A program made the position numbers and the translations under genes. The notes beneath the pieces are model-generated. The model saw only the letters and a program-made list of their open reading frames with translations. It was not told the origin of the DNA and did no database searches. Positions 54,000-62,711 of a stretch of 64,000 nucleotides of DNA are shown piece by piece. The first letter of the stretch is position 1. Every line of letters starts with the position of its first letter. This DNA is from Mycolicibacterium sp. CH28 (GTDB lineage: Bacteria; Actinomycetota; Actinomycetes; Mycobacteriales; Mycobacteriaceae): the NCBI RefSeq assembly GCF_004745805.1, contig NZ_SRLQ01000010.1, forward strand, positions 62,001 through 126,000, written 5' to 3'.

Positions 54000-54761
54000 T
54001 CAGCTGGCCAACCACATCGCGTCGAGCAACAAGTCGGCCACTTCCGGGCGGCACATCAGCAGATCCGGCAGGTACGGATCAGGCTGGTTGTATCGCAACG
54101 GCGAGCCGTCGATACGGGTGGCGTGCAATCCGGCGGCCTGCAGCACCCCGGCCGGCGCGGCCGAATCCCACTCCCACTGGCCGCCGGAATGGATGTAGGC
54201 GTCGGCGTCACCGCGCACCACCGCCATCGCCTTGGCGCCGGCCGAGCCGATCTGGACGAACTCGATGTCGAGCCGATCCCGCAGGCGCCACAACACCGCC
54301 GGTGGCCGGTTGGCGCTTGCGGTGATCCGGATCGGTCCCGGGCGGGGCGGCGGCGGGCCGGTCACCGTGTCGGAACGGTGCACCTCGCCGATCGCCGGCA
54401 GCGCGACGGCGGCGTCGGTGATGGTCCCGTCCGGGCCGCCGGTGCGCTGCCAGAGCGCCACGTGCACCGCCCAGTCCGGCCGATTCGGCATCGAGAATTC
54501 TCGGGTGCCGTCGAGCGGGTCGATGATCCATACCCGATCGGCGCCCAGCCGCTTGAGGTCGTCGTGCGCCTCTTCGGAGAGCACCGCGTCGCCGGGCCGC
54601 TCGGCGCGCAGCCGGCGCAGGATCAGCGCGTTGGCGCGTACATCGCCGGCGTCACCGAGCGCGGGTGGAAAATCGAAGCCGACTTCCTCACGAACCGACA
54701 CCAGCAACCGGCCGGCCTCCTCGGCCAGGTCGGCTGCCAGCTCCGCGTCGGTCATGCTCAC
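54000..54761 (-). CDS. cysQ: 3'-phosphoadenosine 5'-phosphate phosphatase CysQ
   Basis: 253 aa of the inositol monophosphatase superfamily. Metal-binding motifs are SEEAHDD, WIIDPLDGTREF and, near the C-terminus, QWEWDSAAPAGVLQAAGL. It removes the 3'-phosphate of PAP/PAPS and so tunes sulfate assimilation. Rv2131c orthologue, adjacent to mshC as in M. tuberculosis. The start is GTG 54761 or ATG 54755. Confidence 0.94.
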   Translation of the reverse strand: MSMTDAELAADLAEEAGRLLVSVREEVGFDFPPALGDAGDVRANALILRRLRAERPGDAVLSEEAHDDLKRLGADRVWIIDPLDGTREFSMPNRPDWAVHVALWQRTGGPDGTITDAAVALPAIGEVHRSDTVTGPPPPRPGPIRITASANRPPAVLWRLRDRLDIEFVQIGSAGAKAMAVVRGDADAYIHSGGQWEWDSAAPAGVLQAAGLHATRIDGSPLRYNQPDPYLPDLLMCRPEVADLLLDAMWLAS

Positions 54762-54811
54762 CTGACCAGTATCGCCGAATCACGATCGCCGCCGCCGCGC
54801 GCCCCCGCGGG

Positions 54812-54817
54812 TAGATT
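54812..54817 (+). promoter_or_regulatory. -10 hexamer of a META-domain lipoprotein (leaderless start)
   Basis: TAGATT ends 7 nt before the ATG at 54825 and supports that start. Confidence 0.42.
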
Positions 54818-54824
54818 GCAGCAG

Positions 54825-55262
54825 ATGCGCCTGATGTCGGTCCTCGCCGGCGCGGTGGTGGTGTTGTCCGGGTGTGCGACGACGGCCCATCCGTCCCACC
54901 CGCTGGACGGGACCAGCTGGCGCCTGCTCAGCCTGGAGTCGATGAACGACGAGCAGGGCACCACCCCGGTCGAGGATCCGTCCAGGTACACGGTCACCTT
55001 CGGTACCGACGGCCATGCCGCCTTCCGCCTCGACTGCAACCAGGGCAGCTCCACGTGGCAGGCCACGGCGTCCACACCGGATTCCGGCAGCCTGACCTTC
55101 GGCCCCATCGCCGTGACGGAGATGGGCTGTCCGCAGCCGTCACTAGAGACGAAGGTGACCACCGCGCTGGGTTATGTGCGGGGTTTCCGGCTCGCCGGGG
55201 GCCGGCTGCACATGTCACTGATGGCCGACGGCGGCATCCTGAACTGGCAGCCGGGTTCCTAG
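54825..55262 (+). CDS. META-domain (HslJ-like) lipoprotein
   Basis: 145 aa. Short signal peptide with lipobox VVLSGC (Cys16). The META domain is recognisable from LDGTSWRLLSLES, YTVTFGTDGHAAFRLDCNQG, and LTFGPIAVTEMGCP. HslJ-type domains are small beta folds tied to envelope stress or antibiotic tolerance in other bacteria; the role here is unknown. Its stop shares the palindrome CTAG with the opposing gene's stop, a 4-nt convergent overlap. ATG 54834 is an alternative start. Confidence 0.82.
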   Translation: MRLMSVLAGAVVVLSGCATTAHPSHPLDGTSWRLLSLESMNDEQGTTPVEDPSRYTVTFGTDGHAAFRLDCNQGSSTWQATASTPDSGSLTFGPIAVTEMGCPQPSLETKVTTALGYVRGFRLAGGRLHMSLMADGGILNWQPGS

Positions 55263-56095
55263 AACGCCGGCCAGGGAATGGGCCGTTGCCGATCCGGGCC
55301 GGGCATCACGGGTTCCTTCAGCAGCGCACGGACCCGGCGGCGCAGCGCGGCGATTTCCGCCGCGGTGATGTGGTCGCGCAGTTCCTCGGCCAGCGGGCCG
55401 CTGAGTTGTTCGCCGAGAGCCGAAACCGACTCCAGCGTCTCGTCATCGATGGGCTTGCCCGCCCAGCCCCACAGCACGGTGCGCAGCTTGTCCTGGACGT
55501 GCAACGACACGCCGTGGTCGACGCCGTACACCCGCCCGTCGACCCCGGCCAGGATGTGCCCGCCCTTGCGGTCGGCGTTGTTGATGATCACGTCGAACAC
55601 CGCCATCCGCCGCAGCCGCGGATCGTCGGCGTGCACGAGTGCGACGTCGTTGCCGGCGTAGTCGTGGGCGCGCAGCACCGAAAGATAGCCCGGCGGAACC
55701 GATCCGGGCGAGCATAGGTCGACCAGATCGGGACCGGCCGGCTCGCTGTCGTCGGTGTCATCTGCGTCGTCGGTGTCGCCGGGCTGGTCGACCCAGCGCT
55801 GCAGCATGCCGAGGCCAGCAGGACCGTCGCGAATAATGGTGTACGGCACGATGTTCCAACCCAAGGCCGTCGAGACCAGATAGGCGCCGCGTTCGCGGCC
55901 GGCCAACGTGCCGTCGGGGAAATCCCACAGCGGCTGCTCGCCGGCGACCGGCTTGTAGACGCAGTGCACGCTGTGCCCGGTCCAGCCGGCCTCACACAGA
56001 AATGTCGCGTTGCTCGCCGTGCGCATACGTCCCAGGACGTTCAGCTCACCGTGTTGCAACGCCTCGCGGTCGGAGGCTTCGTCGGTACCCGTCAC
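55259..56095 (-). CDS. SCO1664-family (PI3K/PI4K-like fold) protein, Rv2133c-like
   Basis: 278 aa from GTG 56095, which overlaps the DUF3090 stop (GTGA). Kinase-like blocks are VYKPVAGEQPLWDFPDG (Lys for ATP), MAVFDVIINNADRKGGHIL (catalytic Asp and Asn) and GVDHGVSLHVQDKLRTVLWG (metal site), a PI3/4-kinase-like pattern. An acidic insert DDADDTDDSEP lies in the middle. The substrate is unknown. The gene neighbours DUF3090 and a histidine phosphatase throughout Actinobacteria. Confidence 0.85.
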   Translation of the reverse strand: MTGTDEASDREALQHGELNVLGRMRTASNATFLCEAGWTGHSVHCVYKPVAGEQPLWDFPDGTLAGRERGAYLVSTALGWNIVPYTIIRDGPAGLGMLQRWVDQPGDTDDADDTDDSEPAGPDLVDLCSPGSVPPGYLSVLRAHDYAGNDVALVHADDPRLRRMAVFDVIINNADRKGGHILAGVDGRVYGVDHGVSLHVQDKLRTVLWGWAGKPIDDETLESVSALGEQLSGPLAEELRDHITAAEIAALRRRVRALLKEPVMPGPDRQRPIPWPAF

Positions 56096-56676
56096 GAGTC
56101 CAGGTCGTCGTCGATCCCGCCGAGCGCGCCGCGCCGATATCCATTGGTGCGCACGCAAATGTGCCCCGCGGGATCGAGCGGCTCGTCGCAGAGCGGGCAG
56201 GGCGGGCGGCCGGCCGAAATGACCCGATGCGAGCGCGCGGCGAACTGGCGGGCCGATTCGGGGGTGAGGAACACCCGCACCGCATCCGGCCCCTCCTCGG
56301 CGTCGTCAAGCACCACCGACGCGTCGAATTCGGTATCGCTGACCGCAAGTAACTCCACGACCACAGTCTGCGCCTCGGAATCCCAGCCCAGTCCCATCGT
56401 GCCGACGCGGAATTCGGCGTCGACCGGAGTGATCAGGGGGCTGAGATCCTCTACGTCGGTCTCCGGTGGCAGCGGCGTACCGAACCGGCGGTTGATCTCC
56501 ACGAGCAGCGCGGCGATGCGCTCGGCCAGCACTGCGACCTGCTGTTTCTCCAGAATGACGGAGATGACCCGGCTGTCGTGCACAGCCTGGAGATAGAACG
56601 TCCGGTTTCCGGGTTGCCCAACGGTCCCGGCGACAAATCGGTCGGGTGTGCGGAAGACGTGAATTGCGCGGGCCAT
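56092..56676 (-). CDS. DUF3090 family protein, Rv2134c-like
   Basis: 194 aa from ATG 56676 (MARAIHVFRTPDRFVAGTVG). The C-terminus has a treble-clef or zinc-ribbon-like CPLCDEPLDPAGHICVR. Conserved blocks are FYLQAVHDSRVISVILEKQQ and GTMGLGWDSEAQTVVVELLA. No activity is established. Fixed neighbour of the SCO1664-type kinase-like gene, to which it is coupled. An in-frame TTG at 56688 could extend it by four residues. Confidence 0.88.
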   Translation of the reverse strand: MARAIHVFRTPDRFVAGTVGQPGNRTFYLQAVHDSRVISVILEKQQVAVLAERIAALLVEINRRFGTPLPPETDVEDLSPLITPVDAEFRVGTMGLGWDSEAQTVVVELLAVSDTEFDASVVLDDAEEGPDAVRVFLTPESARQFAARSHRVISAGRPPCPLCDEPLDPAGHICVRTNGYRRGALGGIDDDLDS

Positions 56677-56763
56677 GGTTGATTCCAAAATACCGGCAGA
56701 AGCAGCTAAGCCGTAACTCGGCGAGGTGGAGAAGCGAGACAGTTCGGGAGTCGCGGAGATTCC

Positions 56764-57453
56764 CTAGTCCGTCGACCCGCCGACGACGGCGTCGTCGCCG
56801 GACTTGTCACCTTCTCCCGGCGTCGCACTGAGCACCGACGCCAGCGCCGCACCGGTGTGGTTGACGTGCACTACGAATGGACGGACCGGGGTATAGCGAA
56901 TGACGCTCATCGAAGCCGGGTCGGCGGTGATGCGCTGGAAGCTGTCGAGATGGGCGCCGAGCGCGTCGGCGACGACTGCCTTGATCACGTCGCCGTGCGT
57001 ACACGCGATCCACAGCGTGTCGGCACCGTATTCGTCGGCCAGGCGGCGGTCATGCTCCCGAACCGCGGCGACCGCGCGGGCCTGGACCTGCGCCAAACCC
57101 TCCCCCGCCGGGAACACCGCCGCGCTGGGCTGCTGCTGCACCACCGACCACAGTGGCTCCTTGACCAGGTCCTTCAACGCGCGGCCGGTCCACTGCCCAT
57201 AGTCGACCTCGGCGAGCCGATCGTCGATCACCGGGTCCAGACCCAATTCGGCGGCCAGCGGATCGAGGGTGAGCCGGCACCGCAGCAGCGGGGAACGCAC
57301 CAGCGCCTTGATCGGCAAACCCTTCACCCGCTCGACGAGCTCGTCGGCTTGGGCGCGGCCCTTGACGTCGAGCTCGACGCCCTCGGTCCGGCCGGCCAGG
57401 GTGTGGGCGGTGTTCGACGTCGAGCGGCCGTGACGAAGGAGAATGACGGTCAT
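56764..57453 (-). CDS. Histidine phosphatase family protein (MSMEG_4193/Rv2135c type)
   Basis: 229 aa, phosphoglycerate-mutase-like acid phosphatase. Catalytic residues are in LLRHGRSTSN (phospho-His), SPLLRCRLT (Arg), AEVDYGQWTG (acid Glu) and ACTHGDVIKA (second His). It should dephosphorylate a small phospho-substrate. Its start overlaps the uppP stop by 4 nt. Rv2135c orthologue. Confidence 0.9.
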   Translation of the reverse strand: MTVILLRHGRSTSNTAHTLAGRTEGVELDVKGRAQADELVERVKGLPIKALVRSPLLRCRLTLDPLAAELGLDPVIDDRLAEVDYGQWTGRALKDLVKEPLWSVVQQQPSAAVFPAGEGLAQVQARAVAAVREHDRRLADEYGADTLWIACTHGDVIKAVVADALGAHLDSFQRITADPASMSVIRYTPVRPFVVHVNHTGAALASVLSATPGEGDKSGDDAVVGGSTD

Positions 57454-58298
57454 CCCGCGGCCACCACCCCCGTGGCCAGCAGCGCCATCACCACAAGAGC
57501 CAGCACCACCCGGTAGCCCACGAACCAGTACATGGCGTGGTGAGCGACGAACCGCAACAACCAGGTGATCGCCGCGAAGCCCACCACGAAGGCGACTACG
57601 ACGGAGACCAGGAGTTGGGCACCGGTGGCGCTCATGCCCTCGGTCACCGGATGGAAGGCGTCCGGCAGCGAGAACAATCCCGAGGCCAAGATGGCCGGAA
57701 TACCCAGCAGGAAGCCGAATCTCGCGGACAGCTCACGGTCGAGCCCGAGGAACAGACCCGCGCTGATGGTCGAACCGGACCGCGACACACCGGGAACCAG
57801 CGCCAGACATTGCGCGATACCGACCACCAGGCCGTCCCGCCAGGTCAGCTGTTCGACGTGGCGGGTCTGGCGGCCGAAGTACTCGGCGGCGGCAATCACC
57901 GCGGAGAACACCAGCATCGCGGTGGCGATCACCCACAGGTTGCGCACCTCGCCGCGGATCGCCTCCTTGAACGCCACCCCGAGCACGACGATCGGCACCG
58001 TGCCGATGATGACGTACCAGCCCAGCCGGTAGTCGGCGTTGTCGCGGTGCGCCTTGACGAACAGGCCGTTGAACCAGGCCTTGAGGATGCGCCCGATGTC
58101 GCGGGCAAAGTAGATGAGCACGGCGGCTTCGGTGCCCAGTTGGGACACCGCGGTGAACGAGGCGCCGGCATCACCGGCGAAGAAGACCCGGGACACGATC
58201 GCCAGATGGCTGGAGGATGAAACGGGAAGGAACTCCGTCAGCCCCTGGACGATCGACAGTACGACTACCTGCAACCAGGACATGGGCGTGACATCCAC
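57450..58298 (-). CDS. uppP: Undecaprenyl-diphosphatase UppP (BacA)
   Basis: 282 aa, about eight membrane helices. The family motifs are VQGLTEFLPVSSSSHL near residue 20 and VPGVSRSGSTISAGLF near 165. It recycles the lipid carrier for peptidoglycan and arabinogalactan by removing a phosphate from C50/C55 diphosphate. First gene of uppP-phosphatase-DUF3090-SCO1664. GTG 58298 has TACGGT 7 nt upstream, so it is probably leaderless; ATG 58283 is the alternative. Rv2136c orthologue. Confidence 0.95.
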   Translation of the reverse strand: MDVTPMSWLQVVVLSIVQGLTEFLPVSSSSHLAIVSRVFFAGDAGASFTAVSQLGTEAAVLIYFARDIGRILKAWFNGLFVKAHRDNADYRLGWYVIIGTVPIVVLGVAFKEAIRGEVRNLWVIATAMLVFSAVIAAAEYFGRQTRHVEQLTWRDGLVVGIAQCLALVPGVSRSGSTISAGLFLGLDRELSARFGFLLGIPAILASGLFSLPDAFHPVTEGMSATGAQLLVSVVVAFVVGFAAITWLLRFVAHHAMYWFVGYRVVLALVVMALLATGVVAAG

Positions 58299-58305
58299 GC
58301 CGCTG

Positions 58306-58311
58306 ACCGTA
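58306..58311 (-). promoter_or_regulatory. -10 hexamer of uppP (leaderless start)
   Basis: TACGGT on the minus strand ends 7 nt before GTG 58298. Confidence 0.42.
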
Positions 58312-58328
58312 GCGGATGCGACCTGGGT

Positions 58329-58640
58329 TCAGCGGGCAGGGCGCGGCACCGGCTGGGCGGCGGCCACCGCGTCGCGCACGGCGGCGGTCAGGCTGCGCTC
58401 GTCGTCGACGTCGAAGTCGGCGAGGCTGCGGGTCGCGGTCGCGACCACGTCCTCCTCGTGCGGTACCGGACCGGCCACCCTGGGGTGGTAGACCTCGATG
58501 ACGAGCTGGCTGCGGTGGGCCTGGAAGGAAAAGCTGCGGCCATCGCCGAGGTGACCGAATCCGCTGGCGAACACCCCGGTGGAGATGTCCTCGATAGCAA
58601 ACTCTCGTCCGTCGGACTGCGGAGTTGCGGCCAGCGTCAT
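58329..58640 (-). CDS. Conserved hypothetical protein, Rv2137c-like
   Basis: 103 aa from ATG 58640 (MTLAATPQSDGREFAIEDIS). Soluble, single domain. Conserved parts are GVFASGFGHLGDGRSFSFQA and LVIEVYHPRVAGPVPHEEDV. The C-terminus is Ala/Arg-rich. It stands 30 nt upstream of uppP on the same strand. No function known. Confidence 0.8.
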   Translation of the reverse strand: MTLAATPQSDGREFAIEDISTGVFASGFGHLGDGRSFSFQAHRSQLVIEVYHPRVAGPVPHEEDVVATATRSLADFDVDDERSLTAAVRDAVAAAQPVPRPAR

Positions 58641-58691
58641 AAGGCCACCATAACGTGAGTTACGGCGCTGGCGTAGACATACGCGGCAGAT

Positions 58692-58748
58692 TGTCCGCGC
58701 CGCGGACACCTAGAATTTGGGATCGACAGCGAGCGACTCCGTCGCTCG
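58692..58748 (+). promoter_or_regulatory. Two stacked inverted repeats around the lppL promoter
   Basis: TGTCCGCGCCGCGGACA (58692-58708) has perfect 7-bp arms and ends 2 nt before the -10-like TAGAAT (58711-58716). CGAGCGACTCCGTCGCTCG (58730-58748) has perfect 8-bp arms with a 3-nt loop and would be a strong hairpin in the lppL leader. The first looks like an operator, the second like an RNA leader structure. Confidence 0.55.
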
Positions 58749-58787
58749 ATCTTGAACACGTGCAGGGGCTACCCGTTGCCAAAGCTC

Positions 58788-59813
58788 ATGAACAGGGGCG
58801 GTTTACGCAGGTCGACCGCCATGTTGCTGGTGCTTGCCGCCGCGATGGCCGGATGCTCCTCCAACCCCCTGACCGCGCCACCGCCGACAATCGAAACGGC
58901 GCAGCCCGCGGTGTCCCCACCAGCGGTAACCCGGCCGGCCGGCCGGACGCTGCCGCTCGGCGGCCACCCGCAAGCCGCGCTCTTCGATGACCGCACCCAT
59001 TCGCTCGTGGTCTTCGCCCCGGGGTCTGGACCGCAGTCGGCGGCGACGCTGGCGCTGTTCGGCCCGTCGGGTGCACGCCGCGACGTGACGCTGCCCGGCC
59101 CGGCCACCGCGATCGCCGGCGACGGGAAGGGTTCGGTTTATCTTTCGACGCGGGGCGGTTATTTCACCGTCGATCTGGCAACCGGCAACGCCGCTCGACT
59201 GGACATCAGCGAAGAATCCGACACCGATTTCACCGCGATCGCCCGGCGCGCCGACGGCCGTCTGGTGCTCGGCAGCGCCGACGGCACCGTCTACACGCTG
59301 GGCTCGGATACCGCGGTCGCCGAGAAGGCCAAGGAGTTTGCCCGGGTCGACGCGATCGTCGCCGACGGCAACAACGCCGTCGTCCTCGACCGTGGGCAGA
59401 CATCGGTGACGTCGCTCAACAGCAACGGACAGACCCAGCAGGCCCTGCGCGCCGGGGAGAGCGCCACCACCATCGCCGCTGATCCGCTGGGCCGGGTACT
59501 GGTGGTCGACACCCGCGGCGGGCAGCTGTTGGTGTTCGGGGTCGATCCGCTGATCGAACGGCAGGCCTACCCGGTTCCACAGGCTCCCTACGGGTTGGTC
59601 GGATCGCGAAATCTGGCCTGGGTCTCCCAGACCGCGGACAACGTCGTCGTTGGTTACGATTTGGCGACTGGAATCCCCGTGGAAAAGGTGCGATACCCGA
59701 CCGTGCAGCAACCGAACTCACTGGCGTTCGACGACGCGTCCGGCACGCTTTATGTCGTGTCGGGCTCGGGAGCCGGGGTGCAGGTCATCCCCAATGCGGC
59801 CGGTGCCCGGTGA
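58788..59813 (+). CDS. lppL: Lipoprotein LppL, beta-propeller
   Basis: 341 aa from ATG 58788; the frame is open from 58752. Lipobox AAMAGC places the lipid-bearing Cys near residue 23. A Pro/Thr linker follows, then repeated four-stranded blade motifs (SLVVFAPGSGP, GSVYLSTRGGYFTV, VLGSADGTVYTLG, GRVLVVDTRGGQLLVFGV), consistent with a six- or seven-bladed propeller facing outside. Rv2138 orthologue. Function unknown; probably a scaffold or binding protein. The stop overlaps the DUF5703 start. Confidence 0.88.
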   Translation: MNRGGLRRSTAMLLVLAAAMAGCSSNPLTAPPPTIETAQPAVSPPAVTRPAGRTLPLGGHPQAALFDDRTHSLVVFAPGSGPQSAATLALFGPSGARRDVTLPGPATAIAGDGKGSVYLSTRGGYFTVDLATGNAARLDISEESDTDFTAIARRADGRLVLGSADGTVYTLGSDTAVAEKAKEFARVDAIVADGNNAVVLDRGQTSVTSLNSNGQTQQALRAGESATTIAADPLGRVLVVDTRGGQLLVFGVDPLIERQAYPVPQAPYGLVGSRNLAWVSQTADNVVVGYDLATGIPVEKVRYPTVQQPNSLAFDDASGTLYVVSGSGAGVQVIPNAAGAR

Positions 59814-60064
59814 GTGCGGCGCACTACGGCCGGATGCCGGCGAGTTGGGAAGTCGAGCTGTCCGACGATTACGAGTGGATCCCGCTGCGGCTGCCACCGG
59901 ACGTGACCCGCATCAGCGCCTCGACCCGGCTGTCCATCGAGGCCGAGTACCGCGGCTGGGAATTGACCCGGGTCCGGCTGTACACCGACGGAAGTCGACG
60001 AGTCCTGTTGCGGCGCAAGAAATCTCGCTTCAACGGTCAACTCGCCGACCAGCCTGGTCTGTGA
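59810..60064 (+). CDS. DUF5703 family small protein
   Basis: 84 aa, GTG start overlapping the lppL stop by 4 nt; its stop overlaps the pyrD ATG by 1 nt (TGATG). It reads PASWEVELSDDYEWIPLRLP and RGWELTRVRLYTDGSRRVLL, a small basic beta-rich protein. The double overlap makes it a translational bridge from lppL to pyrD. Function unknown. Confidence 0.85.
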   Translation: MSAAHYGRMPASWEVELSDDYEWIPLRLPPDVTRISASTRLSIEAEYRGWELTRVRLYTDGSRRVLLRRKKSRFNGQLADQPGL

Positions 60065-61128
60065 TGTACAGCGCGCTGCGGCGGGCCATGTTCATGGTGC
60101 CCCCCGAACGCATCCACACGCAGGTGTTCGCGGCGTTGCGCGCCGCGACGGCCACTGAGGTCACCCGCGGGCAGCTCCGCCGCCGACTGGCCCCGCATGA
60201 TCCGGTGCTGGCGAGCACGGTGTTCGGGGTGCGTTTCCCCGGTCCGCTCGGGCTGGCCGCCGGCTTCGACAAGGACGGCATCGGCCTGAACGCCTGGGGC
60301 GCGCTCGGCTTTGGCTACGCCGAAGTGGGCACCGTGACTGCCCAGCCGCAGCCGGGCAACCCCCAACCCCGGCTGTTCCGGCTGGCGCAGGACCGGGCGC
60401 TGCTCAACCGGATGGGCTTCAACAATCACGGCGCCGGCCAGCTGGCGCTGCAGCTGGCCCGCCACCATCCCGACGTGCCGATCGGGGTGAACATCGGCAA
60501 GTCCAAGATCACCCCACCCGAACACGCCGCCGAGGACTACCGCGCCAGTGCGCGGCTGCTCGGCCCGCTGGCCGACTATCTGGTGGTCAACGTCAGCTCC
60601 CCCAACACCCCCGGGCTGCGGGACCTGCAGGCCGTGGAGTCTCTGCGCCCCATCCTGGTGGCGGTGCTGGCCGAAACGTCGACCCCGGTGCTGGTCAAGA
60701 TCGCCCCGGACCTGTCCGATGAGGACGTCGACGCGGTCGCCGACCTGGCCGTGGAGCTGGGCCTGGCCGGCATCGTGGCCACCAACACCACGATCTCGCG
60801 CGCCGGCCTGCGTACCCCCGGCGTCGACGAGTTGGGCCCGGGTGGGATCTCCGGCGCGCCGGTCGCACGCCGCTCCCTGGAGGTCCTGCGCCGGCTCTAC
60901 GGTCGAGTCGGTGGCCAACTGGTGCTGATCGGCGTGGGCGGTATCGAGACCGCCGACGATGCCTGGGAACGAATCACCGCCGGGGCGGCACTGTTGCAGG
61001 GCTACACCGGGTTCATCTACGGCGGCGGCCTGTGGGCCAAGCAGATTCACGATGGCATCGCCGAACGGCTGCACGCCGGGGGCTTCGCGTCGCTGAGCGA
61101 TGCGGTCGGCTCGGCAGCGCGCCCCTAG
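60064..61128 (+). CDS. pyrD: Dihydroorotate dehydrogenase PyrD (class 2, quinone-dependent)
   Basis: 354 aa from ATG 60064. The N-terminal amphipathic helix (MYSALRRAMFMVPPERIHTQ) is the class 2 membrane-docking element. FMN/substrate motifs are LAAGFDKDGIGLNAW, GTVTAQPQPGNPQPRLFRL, NVSSPNTPGLRDLQ with the catalytic Ser, and LIGVGGIETADDAWERI for phosphate binding. Fourth step of pyrimidine synthesis, electrons to menaquinone. Rv2139 orthologue. Confidence 0.96.
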   Translation: MYSALRRAMFMVPPERIHTQVFAALRAATATEVTRGQLRRRLAPHDPVLASTVFGVRFPGPLGLAAGFDKDGIGLNAWGALGFGYAEVGTVTAQPQPGNPQPRLFRLAQDRALLNRMGFNNHGAGQLALQLARHHPDVPIGVNIGKSKITPPEHAAEDYRASARLLGPLADYLVVNVSSPNTPGLRDLQAVESLRPILVAVLAETSTPVLVKIAPDLSDEDVDAVADLAVELGLAGIVATNTTISRAGLRTPGVDELGPGGISGAPVARRSLEVLRRLYGRVGGQLVLIGVGGIETADDAWERITAGAALLQGYTGFIYGGGLWAKQIHDGIAERLHAGGFASLSDAVGSAARP

Positions 61129-61136
61129 TCACCGAC

Positions 61137-62684
61137 TCAACACTTGGCGTCAGCCGGCGGCAGGGTCAGGTCGATCAAATACGCCGTGGCGTACCTGTCC
61201 ACGCAGGCGTCGCCCTCGAACACCACGGTGTGCTGGGTGCCCTCGAAGGTCAGCAGTCTGCCTCCGAGCTCCTTGGCCAGTTCGACACCTGCGTGATAGG
61301 GCGTCGCCGGGTCGTGGGTGGTGGAGACCACCAACACCGGCGGCAGGCCGGGTGCGGAGACGGTATGCGGCCCGCCGGTGGGTGGCACCGGCCAGAATGC
61401 GCAGGTGTCCAACGGGGCGCGCCCGGTGAATTGCCCGTAGCTCATGAAGGGCGCCACCTGCCGGGTGCGGCGGTCTTCGTCGGCAGCCTTGGCCCGGTCG
61501 GTATTGGGCGGCTCGTCAACACAGTTCACCGCCGTCTCAGCGTCGCTGGAGTTCGTGTAGTGACCGTGACTGTCGCGGTTCAGATAGTCGTCGGCCATCG
61601 CCAGCAGGGTGTCGCCGCGGCCTGCCGACAGCTCGGTCAACCCTTCGGTCAGATGGCGCCAAAGATCCGGCGAATACAGCGCCATGATGGTGCCGGTGAT
61701 GGCATCGCTGTACCCCAGCCCCCGCGGATCGTCGGTGGGGACCGGCTTGGCGACCAGGGGATCCACCAGATGGCGGTAGACGTCGACAGCCTTGGCCGGA
61801 TCCGTGCCGAGCGGACATTTGGGGTCTTTGGCGCAGTCGGCCGCGTAGTCGTCGAACGCTTTCTGGAACGCCGCGGCCTGATCGATCGCGGACTGGATGG
61901 GATCGGCATTGGGGTCGACCGCGCCGTCAAGGATCATCGCTCGCACTTTGTCCGGATAAGCCTCGGCGTAGGCGGAGCCGATCTCGGTGCCGTACGAGTA
62001 ACCAAGGTAGGTGAGTTTCTCGTCGCCCAGGGCTGCGCGGAGTCGGTCGAGGTCCCTCGCGACGTTCGCAGTTCCGATGTTGGCGAGGAAGTCCTTGCCC
62101 ATCTTGTCCACGCAGCGGGTGACGAACTGCTGCTCGGTCTTCTCGATGTGAGCGACGCCCGCTTCGCCGTAGTCGACCTGGGGGTCGGCTCGCATCGCGT
62201 CGTTGTCCGCGTCGGAATTGCACCATAGCGCCGGCGTGGACGAACCGATCCCCCGCGGATCGAATCCGACTAAGTCGAAGCGCTCCCGGATCTGGGCCGG
62301 CATCGATCCCACCAGCGAGGCGGCCGCGTCCACGCCCGATTCGCCTGGACCGCCGGGGTTGATGACCAGCGAACCGATCTTCTTACCGGTCGCCGGGAAC
62401 CGGATGAGAGCCAATTCGGCCACGGCACCGTCAGGATTGAAGTAGTCCACCGGAACGAGGAGCTCGCCGCATTGCGCGCCAGGCGGGAGCTGTCCGGCGT
62501 CACCACCGATCACGTGGCATGGCCCCCACGCGACCGGCGCCGGTTTCCCGACTGACGGTATCGCCGACATCGGCTTGCCCTCGACCGGCGCATCGCAACC
62601 GGCCAGCGCCAGTACGAGAGTCCCGAGCAAGACCCCGACGGATGTTCCGCGGCTCACGCGCTGAGATCGACTCACGCCCGACAT
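61137..62684 (-). CDS. Lipoprotein alpha/beta hydrolase of the SlpE/CaeA (Hip1-like) family
   Basis: 515 aa. Signal peptide with lipobox LALAGC (Cys30). Alpha/beta hydrolase with VINPGGPGESG (oxyanion region), nucleophile elbow LGYSYGTEIGSAYAE, and near the C-terminus STTHDPATPYHAG (Asp) and FEGTQHTVVFEG (His). The tail Cys residues (FEGDACVD and DAKC) likely form a disulfide. It resembles the serine hydrolases Rv2223c/Rv2224c, which are cell-envelope proteases/esterases, but M. tuberculosis does not have it at this position. Ser protease or carboxylesterase activity outside the membrane is likely. Confidence 0.88.
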   Translation of the reverse strand: MSGVSRSQRVSRGTSVGVLLGTLVLALAGCDAPVEGKPMSAIPSVGKPAPVAWGPCHVIGGDAGQLPPGAQCGELLVPVDYFNPDGAVAELALIRFPATGKKIGSLVINPGGPGESGVDAAASLVGSMPAQIRERFDLVGFDPRGIGSSTPALWCNSDADNDAMRADPQVDYGEAGVAHIEKTEQQFVTRCVDKMGKDFLANIGTANVARDLDRLRAALGDEKLTYLGYSYGTEIGSAYAEAYPDKVRAMILDGAVDPNADPIQSAIDQAAAFQKAFDDYAADCAKDPKCPLGTDPAKAVDVYRHLVDPLVAKPVPTDDPRGLGYSDAITGTIMALYSPDLWRHLTEGLTELSAGRGDTLLAMADDYLNRDSHGHYTNSSDAETAVNCVDEPPNTDRAKAADEDRRTRQVAPFMSYGQFTGRAPLDTCAFWPVPPTGGPHTVSAPGLPPVLVVSTTHDPATPYHAGVELAKELGGRLLTFEGTQHTVVFEGDACVDRYATAYLIDLTLPPADAKC

Positions 62685-62711
62685 GCTGCCAGGCCGCCGA
62701 CCTCCCGGCCG

